Shown in pieces: positions 13,431-30,315 of a DNA stretch of 64,000 nucleotides. This DNA comes from Strigops habroptila. Lineage: Eukaryota > Chordata > Aves > Psittaciformes > Psittacidae. The notes under the pieces are model-generated. The model saw nothing but the letters and a program-made list of their open reading frames with translations, was not told the DNA's origin and ran no database searches. A program made the translations under genes and the position numbers. How positions within the stretch are numbered: the first letter of the stretch is position 1; each line of letters begins with the position of its first letter. The stretch lies in NCBI RefSeq assembly GCF_004027225.2, contig NC_044296.2, positions 5,265,943 through 5,329,942 of the forward strand, written 5' to 3'.

Positions 13431-14062
13431 GCAGTGACATCAGCCCCACGGGGGTCCATCCCTTCCCACCCCCCGGTTGTTTTAGGCTGATCCCCTCCGT
13501 GCATCACTCTCTGAATTAATCATCACCTCGCTCTGCACCAGCTCTTTACTGAGAGAGAATTTTACACATTAAAAATTAACAGCACTAAATGATTGATGGC
13601 GGCACCCGCGCTCTGCGGCACATCACAGCCGCTCCAGCTCGGCTTCCCCCAAGGGCTGCCCCATGTCCTTGTCCCCAGCCACCCCCTCCACTGCTCTGGG
13701 CATCATTTGGGGGAGAAAACCAGCATGGCAGTAACCCCCCAACCCTCTCTTCCCTCCTCAGCAGCCCCCCAGCACCTCCCAGCACGCCCCAGCACCCCCT
13801 CTGCACCCCCCTGCCCCCCCATCACCTCCCACCACCCCGTCTTCACCCACCTTCACCCCAGCATCCCCCAGCGCTCCCCCCGCAGCCCCGCGCCCATCCC
13901 CGCAGCGGTTCCCGGTTCGACACCGCCCCCTGCTGGCCGACACGTCCCGGTGCACCGGAGCCCGCAGCCCTGCGGGGGGGCACCAGTAGCGAGGAGACCG
14001 CGGGTGGACAGAGGGGGACGATGATGGGGCCGGAGCTTCGGATTGCAGCACCGAGGGTGCGG
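13431..14062. other. Intergenic, C-rich, no gene seen
   Basis: C-rich plus strand (13,730-13,900 is a run of CCACC, CCCAGC and CCCCC words) and several overlapping open frames of low complexity. No supported gene. Confidence 0.5.
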
Positions 14063-14205
14063 GGTCACCGTCAGCCCGTCACCCCATCACCCCACCACCC
14101 CACCACCCTGTCACCCCACCACCCCATCACCCCACCACCCCATCACCCCACCAGCTCACCACCCCATCACACTGACACCCCACCACCCCGTCACCCATCA
14201 CAGCT
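14063..14205 (+). repeat. CACCCCATCACCC tandem repeat
   Basis: Short units ACCCCATC and ACCCCACC alternate for about 140 bases. The composition resembles the array at 6,106-6,525, with a C-only/G-free plus strand. Confidence 0.85.
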
Positions 14206-15459
14206 GCTCCCACTGGCTGCTACAACCTTCTCCTAAATCTCCCCCAGCCCCAGGGGCTCACACTGGGCAGAACCCCCATGTGCTGCCCACCCCACCCCAC
14301 TCCCAGACCCATGGGCCCCAACCCCAGCTCCACCACAGTCCCCGCTCCCTGCCCCAGCTCCCCCCACTCACTGAGCCCAGGTATGGTCGAAGTGGCTCAG
14401 GGCCCTTTGGCCATCCCATGGCGTTGTGTGGGGTGACATGGTCTGCACCCACCATCACCCCAGCAGGGCTTTTGCTCCCCGTCTCCTGGAAGCCACATCA
14501 ACTTGGGGGACACATTCTCAGCTTTACACCCTCCCCACAACTTGCTCCCGCCGCAGAGCCTGAGTTGCATCCCCCAAACACACACTGATGGTTAACAAAT
14601 GTCCCTCATTGACCACAACTCTTTGAGTGTGACCATCCAGCTAATTCCCTATCCACCAAGTGGTCCATCCATGCCCCTCTCATGCATCATCTGCAGGAAA
14701 AACTCCTTTAGATCAGCCACCTTCTGCCTTCTCTCTGCTTGCCAGCAAAGAAAAATCCAGCCAGGACACCTGGGCTCCAGGAGGGAATCTCTCTTGGAAG
14801 CGTGGATGGTACAGCACTTGGAGAACCTTATTCTGTCCAATTGGTGGGGTGGGAAGTTCCCAGCAGAGACTGGAGAGCAGAAAGCAATAGCAGAGATGCT
14901 GCCCTGAGGAGGATTCAGGCTCTAAACCATCCCACTGAGGGGAAGGAACAGGAAAGCTCATCCCCTTGGCCACACTCCGATGCCATCAACTCAATGGGTC
15001 GATTGTGCGCTGGGACCAGATGCGCCGCTTTGGATGGTGGCACAGAAAGGCTTTTCTGCTGCTTCTCAATGACAGATCTATGATGTTGCTGCCAGGAAGG
15101 TCCCGCTGAGCACCCCTCGGCCCTTGCCAGATCCCGGGCAGCCAGGAACCTGCAGGGCAGAGAAGGGTCCTCTGTGTGCGGAGGCGCTTAGATTCCCTGG
15201 AAATGTCAAGCTGGAGTTGGATGCCGTCAGCCTGGGGGCTCTGCAGCAGGGGTGGAGCGGAGCTGGAAACAGCTGGAAATAACTCCAGATGGAGAGACTG
15301 AGAGGTTGCTTTGCTGGTGGCTGTGGCAGGGCACAAGGGCATCCGCTGTGCAGGACATTCCGTCTTTGTCCGGAAGACTTGGCTGATGTCTTTGCTGGGA
15401 GCTAAAGGGCAGAGAACCCAGAAGAAGGAGGTATTTGGGGTGGTTTGTTCCCCCTGTGC
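14206..15459. other. Intergenic, no gene seen
   Basis: Unique DNA without supported exons or RNA genes. Confidence 0.5.
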
Positions 15460-15551
15460 ATCCCCATCCCTGTCCCAATCCCCATCCCCGTCCCCATCCC
15501 CATCCCCGTCCCCATCCCTGTCGCCATCCCCATCCCCATCCCCATCCCCAC
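15460..15551 (+). repeat. (CCCCAT/CCCCGT)n microsatellite
   Basis: About fifteen hexamer units alternating CCCCAT, CCCCGT and CCCTGT. The reverse strand is G-rich and could form G-quadruplexes. Confidence 0.9.
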
Positions 15552-15881
15552 CTGTTCTGCAATGTGAAGAGACTGGAAATCAGTGGGTGAAGCCGAGCCC
15601 ACACCACCACCAAGTGATGGGGACATCCATGTCCTCCCCTCTCACCAGGAGCTGGGCGGCTTGGAGCTGTGCCAGAGCTGCTGCTCCTGCACAAGAGCAT
15701 TTCCCATGGGACGGGGCAGCAGCCTCGAGTCCATCCTGCTGCAGGACCAGCACTGAGGTTGCATGGACTCACAGGAGATGTCCTCCCTAACTGCCCCCTT
15801 CCAGGAGTGACCCCATTTGGAAAGAGTCAATGTGGATGCTTGTTTTCAAAGCACATTTTGCAGCCCCCCTGCTGCAGATGG

Positions 15882-16055
15882 CGGAATCCCAGCCTGGTTT
15901 GGGTTGGGAGGGATCTTAAACCTCATCCAGCTCCAACCCCCTGCCACGGGCAGGGACACCTTCCACTAGAGCAGGTTGCTCCAAGCCCCTGTGCCCAACC
16001 TGGCCTTGAACACTGCCAGGGATGGGGCAGCCACAGCTTCTCTGGGCATCCTGTG
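15882..16055 (-). mobile_element. CR1 LINE 3' fragment
   Basis: Antisense tail beginning GGAATCCCAGCCTGGTTTGG and running to TTCTCTGGGCATCCTGTGC, where homology to the other copies stops. Confidence 0.92.
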
Positions 16056-16569
16056 CAGTTGGGTTTTAGGGATACAGCTCAGAGGCCCCAGAAGAAAAAT
16101 ACTCGTTCAAGTTCAAGCCAAGATCCCAACTTTTCCATGCACCCCAGGCTGCAAACCCTCAGTGTGCAGCATGACCGGATACCTGGAAAATCCCAGACCT
16201 GGGAGCATCCTGCCGAGAGCTCCCACCGACCGTTGGGGAGGGTTTATGGCCACATTAGAGCAGAAAGGCGCTGCCGTTGGGGCAGGAGCTCCATCCTGTG
16301 CCGCTGCTGGGGCTGGCCTCCAGCCAAAGCAAATCCCAGCACTGGAAACCCGCACGGCATTTTCCTCAGGCCTGATAAGCCTGAGCTGCAAATCCAGCCA
16401 CAAAAGAGAAGCCGTCCTGTCCATCCCAGGCTGGCTGGTGCCGTGCCAAGTGGGAAGAATACTGCCCAAGATAAAAGCCAGCGCCCGGTCTGAAATGCCA
16501 CCTGCGGCTACATCAGAGGGAACACAAGAGAGGGGACCGGTGACAAGGGCACCTGTGTGAGGGCTGGTC

Positions 16570-16880
16570 TTAGAATCGTAGAATTCCAGTATGGTTTGGA
16601 TTGAAGGGGCCTTAAAGCTCCTCCAATTCCAACCCCTGCCCCGGGCAGGGACACCTTCCACTAGAGCAGGTTGCTCCAAGCCCCTGTGTCCAACCTGGCC
16701 TTGAACACTGCCAGGGATGGGGCAGCCACAGCTTCTCTGGGCACCCTGTGCCAGCACCTCAGCACCCTCACAGGGAAGAACTTCTGCCTCAGATCCAGCC
16801 TGAACCTCCCTCTTTTGGTTTAAAACCATCACCCTTCGTCTGACCGCAATAGGCCGTGCTGAAGTCTCTCCTCTCTCTTG
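16570..16880 (-). mobile_element. CR1 LINE 3' fragment, divergent inner part
   Basis: Antisense. The terminal 220 bases match the young group. The inner part (CCTCTTTTGGTTTAAAACC, then GACCGCAATAGGCCG) instead follows the more general bird CR1 sequence, so this copy comes from a different CR1 lineage than its neighbours. Confidence 0.9.
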
Positions 16881-17640
16881 GAGGGCCACGGTGGGGACAA
16901 GAGGGTGTACAGGGTCACACACATCAAGGGGACATAGGGGCGGTGGCGCAGAGCAGGAGGTCCCGAGGGAGCCTGTGACCTTACAGATGTTCTCTATTAG
17001 ATGCAGCTGCCACAGCCCGGCCCTAAATCAGGTCCAAGGGTGTCCCTGGGAGGTCATGGGGTGGTGGGACATGGCAAGGGGGAGGCTGTTGGTGAGGGGG
17101 CTGTGGGGTGACTGTGCCACTGTTGGGGTACAGTGTCCCCCGACAACTTCAGTCTCTGCCGTCAGCCCCTTCCACACCAGTCTGAGCCCATGTGGGCATC
17201 CAGCAGCCCCTTGAGGACCCTTCCCCTGGTCCCAGCACCTCCAGCTGTGGAAGCTGCTCCCGCTTCGCTCTTGGGCCCTTTGTTTTGCTGCAGCATCCCA
17301 GGGAGGAAGGATCTGAACAGAGAGGCAATGAGAGGAAATGAGCTTCCTGCCTGTTCCCGAACCTGCGGGCAGAAAACAAGGACATCCTGCTGCAGGCGGG
17401 ACAGCCGAGCCTGGAGCGGGGGGGGACTTTGCTGGGCGCGTTTATTTCTGCAGCATGGAAGCATTCATACTGCTTTCCTACAGGGAATGCACAAGGCAAA
17501 GCCTTGGACAACCTTTGCTCATGGGTCCCACACAGTGCCCAGCTCATGGAAGGAGTGATGGAGCTGGGAGATGAGCTTGGGCGGACACAGAGGAGCTGGA
17601 GCAAACAGGGTTGAACTCAGGGAGACAGGAAGCGGTTGGA

Positions 17641-17654
17641 ACACACACACACAC
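17641..17654 (+). repeat. (CA)n microsatellite
   Basis: Seven AC dinucleotides in a row. Short, but likely to vary in length between individuals. Confidence 0.8.
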
Positions 17655-17857
17655 GTAACTCTTTCTAACTGCCCTGGTGGGGAAACTGAGGCACAATCAC
17701 ATACATAGTCCCAGTTGGCAGAGAGCAAAGGTTTGGGAATTATGGGGAAAAACATTTTTTGAGACCCTCTTCTGGACCAAAAAAAGCTTTGTACTGTTTC
17801 TGATTAATTGAAACTCCTCAGGTCCTAGGGCTTTCTGTTCAGATGTCTTGGGAGGGA

Positions 17858-18320
17858 CACAGAGTCCCAGCACGGTTTGGGTTGAAGGGACCTTAAAGCT
17901 GATCCAGTTCCAACCCCCTGCCATGAGCAGGGACACCTTCCACTAGAGCAGGTTGCTCCAAGCCCCTGTGTCCAACCTGGCCTTGAACACTGCCAGGGAT
18001 GGGGCAGCCACAGCTTCTCTGGGCACCCTGTGCCAGCGCCTCAGCACCCTCACAGGGAAGAGCTTCTGCCTCAGAGCTCATCTCAGTCTCCCCTCTGGCA
18101 GGTTAAAGCCATTCCCCTTGTCCTGTCCCTACAGGCCCTTGTCCAAAGCCCCTCTCCAGGTTTCCTGGAGCCCCTTTAGGCACTGGAGCTGCTCTAAGGT
18201 CTCCCCTTCAGGAGCCTTCTCTTCTCCAGGCTGCCCCAGCCCAGCTCTCTCAGCCTGGCTCCAGAGCAGAGCTGCTCCAGCCCTCGCAGCAGCTCCATGG
18301 CCTCCTCTGGACTTGCTCAA
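17858..18320 (-). mobile_element. CR1 LINE 3' fragment, long young copy
   Basis: Antisense copy of about 460 bases, from GAGTCCCAGCACGGTTTGG to CCTCTGGACTTGCTCAAG. It lies about 600 bases from a sense copy at 18,926, so the two form a large inverted pair. Confidence 0.93.
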
Positions 18321-18925
18321 GCCTGGCTGTGACGGGCCCTGCCATGATGCCATGACTGTGCAGAGCCCCAGATAGCTGAACTGCAACATTCCAGCACCAG
18401 AAAAACCATGGGTTTTGGCAAAACTGCCCCTACAATAGCAACAAAAGCCTGATTGCTCTCCTCACCACTCCACATAGGGTGATGAGAGAGATGCTGAACA
18501 CAAGCGCTTGCTCCAAGGCAGTGGCAATCCCTGATCCTTACCAGGCCTGAGCATCTGGGGCATCTTTCATCCACTTGAATCGCCCCAACTCGATGATAAC
18601 ACCTTTGCTAGCTCAAAGCTCGGCACACATGCAGGAGCAGTAGGGAAGCCACAGGCATTGCCATTTGCCCCCAAGCCTGGGTTTGGCTGGGGCTGCCGGG
18701 GACTACTGGTCCAGGCAGGCAGGTGACACAGCTCAGACCGGTCCTGGGTCAGCGTCCCTGGCCCAGAGTGAAGCCACCGAGCTGGCTGAGAGCCGAGACT
18801 GAAGCCTCCCAGATGCAGTTGTCATTTATATGGGGTTAAAACAACAATCGACCCTTGTGAGTTCTCCGGTCGTGTCTTTGTATTTGAGCTGTGCAGAGTT
18901 TCCACAGAAAAAATGGGGCCCCAAA

Positions 18926-19420
18926 CACCAGAGGGATGTGGAGCTGTTGGAGCAAGTCCAGAGGAGGCCATGGAGCTGCTGCGAGGGCTGGAGCAGCTCT
19001 GCTCTGGAGCCAGGCTGAGAGAGCTGGGCTGGGGCAGCCTGGAGAAGAGAAGGCTCCTGAAGGGGAGACCTTAGAGCAGCTCCAGTGCCTAAAGGGGCTC
19101 CAGGAAACCTGGAGAGGGGCTTTGGACAAGGGCCTGTAGGGACAGGCCAAGGGGAATGGCTTTAACCTGCCAGAGGGGAGATTGAGATGAGCTCTGAGGC
19201 AGAAGCTCTTCCCTGTGAGGGTGCTGAGGCGCTGGCACAGGGTGCCCAGAGAAGCTGTGGCTGCCCCATCCCTGGCAGTGTTCAAGGCCAGGTTGGGCAC
19301 AGGGGCTTGGAGCAACCTGCTCTAGTGGAAGGTGTCCCTGCTCGTGGCAGGGGGTTGGAGCTGGAGGAGCTTTAAGGTCTCTTCCAGCCCAAACCATGCT
19401 GGGATTCCATGATTCTATAA
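18926..19420 (+). mobile_element. CR1 LINE 3' fragment with terminal repeat
   Basis: Sense copy of about 495 bases. It ends in GGGATTCCATGATTCTATAA, the two short terminal repeat units typical of CR1. It is one of the best-preserved 3' ends in the window. Confidence 0.94.
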
Positions 19421-20439
19421 AACCTATGGTTTTATAGAATCAGTGTCAGATCCTTAGTGTCAGAAGTTAGGGCTGTCCCTTGGGTTTAATTCTTTTCAGT
19501 CACCAGAGCTTAAAGCCAGAGGAGCCCGACTGGCACAGGGATTTTTGTCATGCCCAAGTGCAGGAATGAGGGACCTGGACGTGGGCCCTTTGTGGACCTC
19601 TGAGCCAGAACATGGGGCATGAGCTCTGCAGCAGTTGGACTTCCCTCATCACACCAGGCCTCACCTTTCTGGATGGAGAAGACAAGCCCTGCATGGCTAG
19701 GGAGGACCCTAAAGACTACTTAGCCAAGCAGTCAGTGAATTGACAGGAGCAGAGCTATTCTAGACCTGCTTTGGAGACGGAAGGAGGGCATGAAATCACC
19801 AAGTTCATTACCACAGGATGCCGGAGAGTCCAAGTATGTAAATGGGTTGGAGAGGGACAAGGTCTGTCGGTGGAAGTAGATCCATCAGCGCTATTAAGGT
19901 ACTTCCGTCCGGATGCAAACCCTTTCTCAGGAAGCCCCTGAGCTGCCAGCCAGCAGCAGGGAGGGACGCTGGGAAGCACGTCTTGTTTCTCCTGCTCTTC
20001 CCGTGAGTAGTGTTACAGAAGAGCCAGTGTGGAAAAATACCCGGGGGGGGTTGGGGGGAGGTTCAGGATCTGAAAAGGGAAAGAAAAAGAAGGAAAAATC
20101 CTTGCTGAGGGTTTCAGCATTGGAAGGAGTTGGAGCGGTCAATGAAGGTGTGAAATTGCCAGGGGTCCCTGTGGGATGGAGACAGCCCAGACCTCGCTGA
20201 GCACGGGAAGCAGGCGGGGAAGAAAGCTGGCAAGAAAAGGAGACAAACAGCCTGTTGCTGGGACAGGGAAGGGCTGCCAAAACCCCGCGGGGCCAGGCCG
20301 GGGAGCCCAGCACAAGACTCCGGGCCGTAGGACAAGGGCAGGCAGTGCGAGGCCATGGGGACCAGGCAGGGTGTGCTGGGGGAGGGTGGTGGGGTGGGAG
20401 CTGGATCCCAGCCACCTGCCCGGCCCCGGCCAGCTGAGC
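19421..20439. other. Intergenic, no gene seen
   Basis: Unique DNA upstream of the KANK3 promoter. It contains a purine-rich patch at 20,040-20,100 and no supported gene. Confidence 0.5.
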
Positions 20440-20790
20440 TCAGGCAGGGGATCCCTCAACACTGGGATGACATGGACAGGGGATCCCCTTGTCTCCAGGG
20501 TGAGCATCCCCCAAGGGAGCAGGGTCAGGACATCCCCATCCCCAGGGGGGAGTGGAGTAAGGGTACCTCAACCCTGGGGTGACCAGGGCAGGGGAACCCC
20601 CATACCTGGGGTGAGCAGGGTAGGGGACACCCCCTTCCTGCACTCACTGGGACATCCCTTCCCCAGGGTAACCAGGACAGGGGTGACCAGGGCAGGGAAC
20701 ACTCCCCTTTCTGCACTTACCGGGACACCCCTTCCCCCCGGTGACCGGGACAGGGGATATCCCACCCGGGGGAGGGCCACAGAGACAAGG
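20440..20790 (+). repeat. Degenerate minisatellite upstream of KANK3
   Basis: About seven diverged units of roughly 40-50 bases built around GGTGACCAGGGCAGGGGA and ACACCCCTTCCCC. It abuts the CpG island taken as the KANK3 promoter. Confidence 0.75.
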
Positions 20791-20799
20791 ACCCTCATC

Positions 20800-21390
20800 C
20801 CCGAAGAGGTGCGTGCGGTGGGACCCCCCGCACCGGGGTGAGCGGGGCTCGGGGGCGGTGCCCGTCCCAACCGGGGCCCGGGGGCGCTCCCCGCCCGCTG
20901 CCGCCCCGCCCCGGCCCTGCTACCGGCCCGCCCTCGGCCCGGCGGCGCCGCGCTGCAGCCCGAAGCCGCCGGGCCCGGGACGGCGGCCCCGCGTTAGAGC
21001 CCGGCTGCAGCCCAGACGCCCGGACGCCGAGGTGAGTGGCAGCGGGACGGGACGGGACCGGACGGGGCGGGGGCTCGTCCCGGTGGCGGAGCCCTGCAGG
21101 GCCCCGAAGCCGCCGCCGCCGCCCGGGGCCCGCCGAGGGGCCGCTCGGAGCCGCCGCGACGGGACCGCAGCGGGTTGGGGCGGCCCCGGCATCCCCCGGG
21201 GCGGGAGCGCTCCGGGAGCGGGGCTGCTTCCCGTGGCCAGCGAGGAGGGGCCGGGACCGGGACCGGGACCGGGACCGGGACCGTCGGGGCCGGGCTGGGC
21301 CGCCCATCGCCCGCTGGCGGGAGCGCGGAGTCCCCGGGAGGTCTCCTGAGACGGGGGTGCGGACGGCTGCGGGCACCCGGGGGCCTATGG
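20800..21390 (+). promoter_or_regulatory. KANK3: CpG island, likely KANK3 promoter and noncoding exon 1
   Basis: Very GC- and CpG-rich, with a good splice donor GCCGAG|GTGAGTGG after position 21,031 that could close a noncoding first exon. A (GGGACC)n run lies at about 21,250-21,282. The next KANK3 exon found downstream starts near 25,367 or 25,400 and carries the start codon, which would make intron 1 about 4.3 kb. Placement of the transcription start is inference. The island has no clear open reading frame of its own. Confidence 0.55.
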
Positions 21391-22799
21391 GGGAGCTGTG
21401 GGGCTCACGGGGGTGCTGGGTACACACAGGGCTGGGGGTGCTGCGGCTCCCTGGGGTACTGGGAGGTGCTTGACGCACCTCAGGGTGCTGGGGACCCACA
21501 GGGCACCCCGGCGTGCTGCAGGCCACTCGGGTGCTGCAGGGTTCAGGGTGCTCCTCATGTGCACATGGGGAACCCGACATGGGACCGTGCCTGCACACCC
21601 TGAGTGTAAATTTTACCATTTCATCACTTCCTCAGGAGGGTGATTCCAGGCTCTTGGGGCTTGTTCCCAAATCTATTGTCACCAGCACCAAGGGAATCAG
21701 GGAGGTGTCGGTGGAAAGTGCTGTTGGGCAGCTGTGGTGAGGGTGCAGGAGTAGTGGTAAATGCTTTCTAGTGGACTATAGAGCTATAGGTGTGATGGGA
21801 CACATAGAGCTGATCCCTATGTGAGTACATCTGCATAGGGACCTGCCTGCTGTCCAGGCACTGTGTGAGCCTGGGGTGCTGGAGCTGGTGCTCAGCCCAG
21901 GCAGCCCCTGCAGCCTCCTGACCAACCGGGCTGCCGGTGACGACAGCTCCAGGAATAACGGCCCAGCCCTGAAATCAGGCTGCTGAGAAGAGGGAAGCGT
22001 TTCCCTTCCCCTCCCGAGTCAGCGCCGGCGCACCCACCCACGTGGGATCCAGCTCCTCGGGAGCAGCCCCAGCCTGGACCTCATGGCCGAGGTGGCCTGG
22101 GCAAGTGGGCACAGGGATGGTGGGTGGCACGGAGCTCGGGATGTCCCATGCAGCCCCAGAGCAGGGGATGGGGATGGGGTGTGTGCCTGGGAAGATGCCA
22201 TGAGCCCCCGATTGCTCCCATCCGCACCCAGCGGGTGACACTGCAGGTGATGGGCACACGTGGTGCCTGGCTCGGTGTGAGGATCCCGAATCCCGGCGGG
22301 TCGCTGGAGCGGAGGAAGCCGTGTGCTTGCTCAGTGGTTTCCCTTTAACTTTGGAACAACCTCAGCCCCCAGCTTCTGGGCTTATCGCCTGCGCGCAGCT
22401 CCGAGGGAAGCGTGCCTGGCTGAGATAAATCAAGTCGCTGGCCAGGGCTACTCTGGACTCTGTTCTTCTCACATTCCTCATGACCTCAGTAGTTTGGCTT
22501 TGGGAGGAGAGCTGTGGGGAGCTCTCCTTGTGTCCAGCCTCTGGAGTGGCTCGGGTAAGAAAAAGGACCCGAGGGAGTCCAGGGCTTTAAAAGCAGCACC
22601 CCCAGGTCTGTCCCCTGGGGGCTTGGGCACCCCAAGGGGGATTGCCCATGGACCACAAAGCTGGGAGTCCCAGAGGGCTGACTGATCATGGGTACTGGAT
22701 GGTACCTGAGCTGTGCCCAGCCTGTACCATCCCTCACGTGGCTTTTTATTGGAATCGAGTGGAAAGGCTCCAGTTTTAGACCCAAGTTTCTTATAGGTT

Positions 22800-22926
22800 G
22801 AAGACCAGGTTGGACGGGGCTTTAAGCAACCTGGTTCAGTGGAAGGTGTCCCTGCCTGTGGCTGGGGGTTGGAACTGCGTGGACTTTAAGGTCCCTTCCA
22901 ACCCAAACCAGGCTGGGATTCTATAT
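22800..22926 (+). mobile_element. Older CR1 LINE 3' terminal fragment
   Basis: Sense piece GACCAGGTTGGACGGGGC through AACCAGGCTGGGATTCTAT, in the presumed first intron of KANK3. Its GGACGGGGCTTTAAGCAACC wording differs from the young group. Confidence 0.88.
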
Positions 22927-24135
22927 TGGCATCGGTATGACAGCAAGACGGGTATATAGAGGTGTGAGTCCAGGGTGAAACAGGTGGCATGGAGCACGAG
23001 CGGTCCTCCTGCTCCTGCCCAGCAGCACTTTGCTTTGTACAATCCCTCTTCTCTGTGGAAACACTGGGGCTAGAAACACTTTCGTTCCTTCCAAAGGAAG
23101 CTGCAGGATCCCCCTCCCACCTCCAGCCCCAGGGGGTCCCTGTGCACCACCAAGCCCCAGTGCCCAGGAGAATGGCCAAAGCTGCTGAAATCAGCTTTTG
23201 GCACCAAACTGGCCAGCAGGGTCTTCCCCATCAGGTCTTCGGCTTAGGTGGAGAGCAGCTTCTCTTTGATGCGATGCCACGGTGATGGCAGGCGGCTGGG
23301 GACAAGGCTGGCTTTGTGCCACCAGTGGCTGGGCTGGAGGTGCAGGCACTTAACCCTCTCACCACTGCTGCATTCCAGGGCTGCCTGCCTCCATTGCTCA
23401 TCCTCACTGGCTCAAATCCAGCCTGGCCACTCACCCAGCCCAGGGCAGTGTGCATGTCACGAGGGATTTGCACATCACAGGGTCCCTGGGGCATATTGCA
23501 CATGGTTGGGAGCCTGCAGGTCCCATCACCTGGTTTGCCCCTTGGTTTTGGAGCTGGGTGAAAGCAGAAGCTCCTGCCCTGGGTCCAGCTCATCCCATCG
23601 GACAAGTGGTGGGGACCTGGAGCTGCAGGAGAACGTCCGCTGGCTTCGGGGACGGGCAGCGCAGCCATGCGGTTGCTGTTGGCATCGGCTGGAGCGGTAG
23701 GATGAGGTGGACGAGGGGGACGGGGAGAAGGCACCTTTGCTGCACGCAGATGTCCGTCAGAGGCAGTTTTCCTGGCGAGGCCCCAGGCAGCTCCATACCC
23801 GGCGGAAGGGAGCTGCCGGCCGCTTCCCCCGAGGAAACGCACCCGCTGGCTCCGGCTCCTGCTGCTCTCCCTCTTCCTCCCGTTTGATTCCTGGTGTGCA
23901 CCGAGTCCGGCGGGAAGTTTGTCCTGGCCCCAGCGCTGTTTAATTACCTGGAGCGAGGGCCGTGTGGAGGAGGAAGCGGCTGCTTCCCAGAGAGGAGGGA
24001 TTAGACCGAGAGGGGGATGTGCAGATCCTTCTATGCACAAAGGCAGCACAGGAATGATGGGGTAGCAGCGTAGAGCTGGCGTGTTCCCAAGGGAAGTGGA
24101 AGGGGTGCTGGCATGGAGCAGGGATGAACACTTAC

Positions 24136-24299
24136 AGGGATGGGGCATCCACAGCTTCTCAGGTTGTTCAAGGCCAGGTTGGACACAGGGGCTTGGAGCA
24201 ACCTGCTCTAGTGGAAGGTGTCCCTGCCTGTGGCAGAGGCTTGGAACTGGCAGAGCTTTAAGGTCCCTTCCAATCCAAACCAGGCTGGGATTCTGTGAT
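24136..24299 (+). mobile_element. CR1 LINE 3' fragment
   Basis: Sense copy in the presumed KANK3 intron 1, from CAGGGATGGGGCATCCACAG to GGGATTCTGTGAT. A small internal deletion joins TTCTCAGGTTGTTCAAGGCC. Confidence 0.9.
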
Positions 24300-24788
24300 C
24301 TGGGGCTGGATGCGGGTGTTTCTCCACAGCCAAGGCTGGATCCCTCACCCTCCTCAGGGCAGCTTTAAGCTTCTGCTTCCCTTAACGCTGTTCCTTGGCT
24401 GCCTTTCCTCTGTGGCATGCTTCCTCCTCTGCTTTCTTCCCAAAATAGCCTGGTGCCAAATGCTTTCCCTGCCAACAGCTGCCCAGCCCCACGGCCACTT
24501 GTGCCCCACAGGACCATGTGTATCCCTGGAGGGTGATGTTGTGCCCAGCAGCTGCGAGTGCTCCCAGGGTGCTGTTTGCCCCCATCCCACTCCCACCAGG
24601 ACCATTCCACACCCAGGCCCCAGCACCCAGATGCTGTGGCAGGTCTCAGATGAAGGCTCACATCTGGCAGCATCCACAGCCCTGAGCTCACCCCTGCAGC
24701 GCAGTTGCATCCCGCTGGCTCTCCTCCGGTGTGCCTATTGCCTGGCTCCTGGGAAAACCAGGCTCCCATTCCATTCCTCCATGCCTTA

Positions 24789-25000
24789 GAGAATCATAGA
24801 ATCACAGAATGGTTTGGGTTGGAAGGGACCTTAAAGCTCCTCCAGTCTCAACCCCCTGCCTCAGGCAGGGACACCTTCCACTAGAGCAGGTTGCTCCAAG
24901 CCCCTGTGTCCAACCTGGCCTTGAACACTGCCAGGGATGGGGCAGCCACAGCTTCCTTGGACAGCCTGTTCCAGTGCCTCAGCACTCACAGTGAAGAATG
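24789..25000 (-). mobile_element. CR1 LINE 3' fragment
   Basis: Antisense copy starting GAATCATAGAATCACAGAATG, so its terminal repeat units are well kept. The inner end reads TTGGACAGCCTGTTCCAG, as in other general CR1 families. Located about 400 bases before the first coding exon of KANK3. Confidence 0.92.
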
Positions 25001-25438
25001 GTGCTGGCAGCTGCTTGCGGTCAAATGGCTTTCAAAAGCATCCAATTCCTTTATCCAAAGGCAACTTCTCCACTGAGAATCACACCCATAAAGGCCTCAG
25101 CCTCTTTTCCTTCCCAGCCCGCTCCCCCGGGCTCTGAGTTATGACTCGGCACCCTCGGAGCTGGCACCGTGACCATCCCAGGCTGTGAAGCATTCCTTAA
25201 ATGTACAAACAATTCCGGCCCCACCGGCAACACCGCAGCAGCCGCCTCAAGCTTCAGCCCCGCGTCACCAAGGCTGGTGGGGGGCCAGGGGGGTCCATGG
25301 GGTGCCCCCCGGTTGGGAGGCAGTGGTTTGTGGCCATGTAGGGCTCATCGGTCTCTGGTTTGTCAGGTTTTGCTGGATGTGGTCCCATTCTTTGTGCAGG
25401 TTGATGGTTCCCTGGTCAGCAGCATTCCTTGGGAGAAG

Positions 25439-30315
<4,877 letters not shown>

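Noticed and set aside
1-20400. Search for ANGPTL4, RAB11B or other 19p13.2 neighbours upstream of KANK3
   Set aside because: No fibrinogen-domain, GTPase or other recognisable exon was seen. These genes may lie outside the window or elsewhere.
23231-24148. 305-codon minus-strand open frame in the presumed KANK3 intron 1
   Set aside because: Low-complexity Pro/Ser/Arg composition, no family resemblance, and overlap with a CR1 fragment. Long random frames are common in GC-rich DNA.
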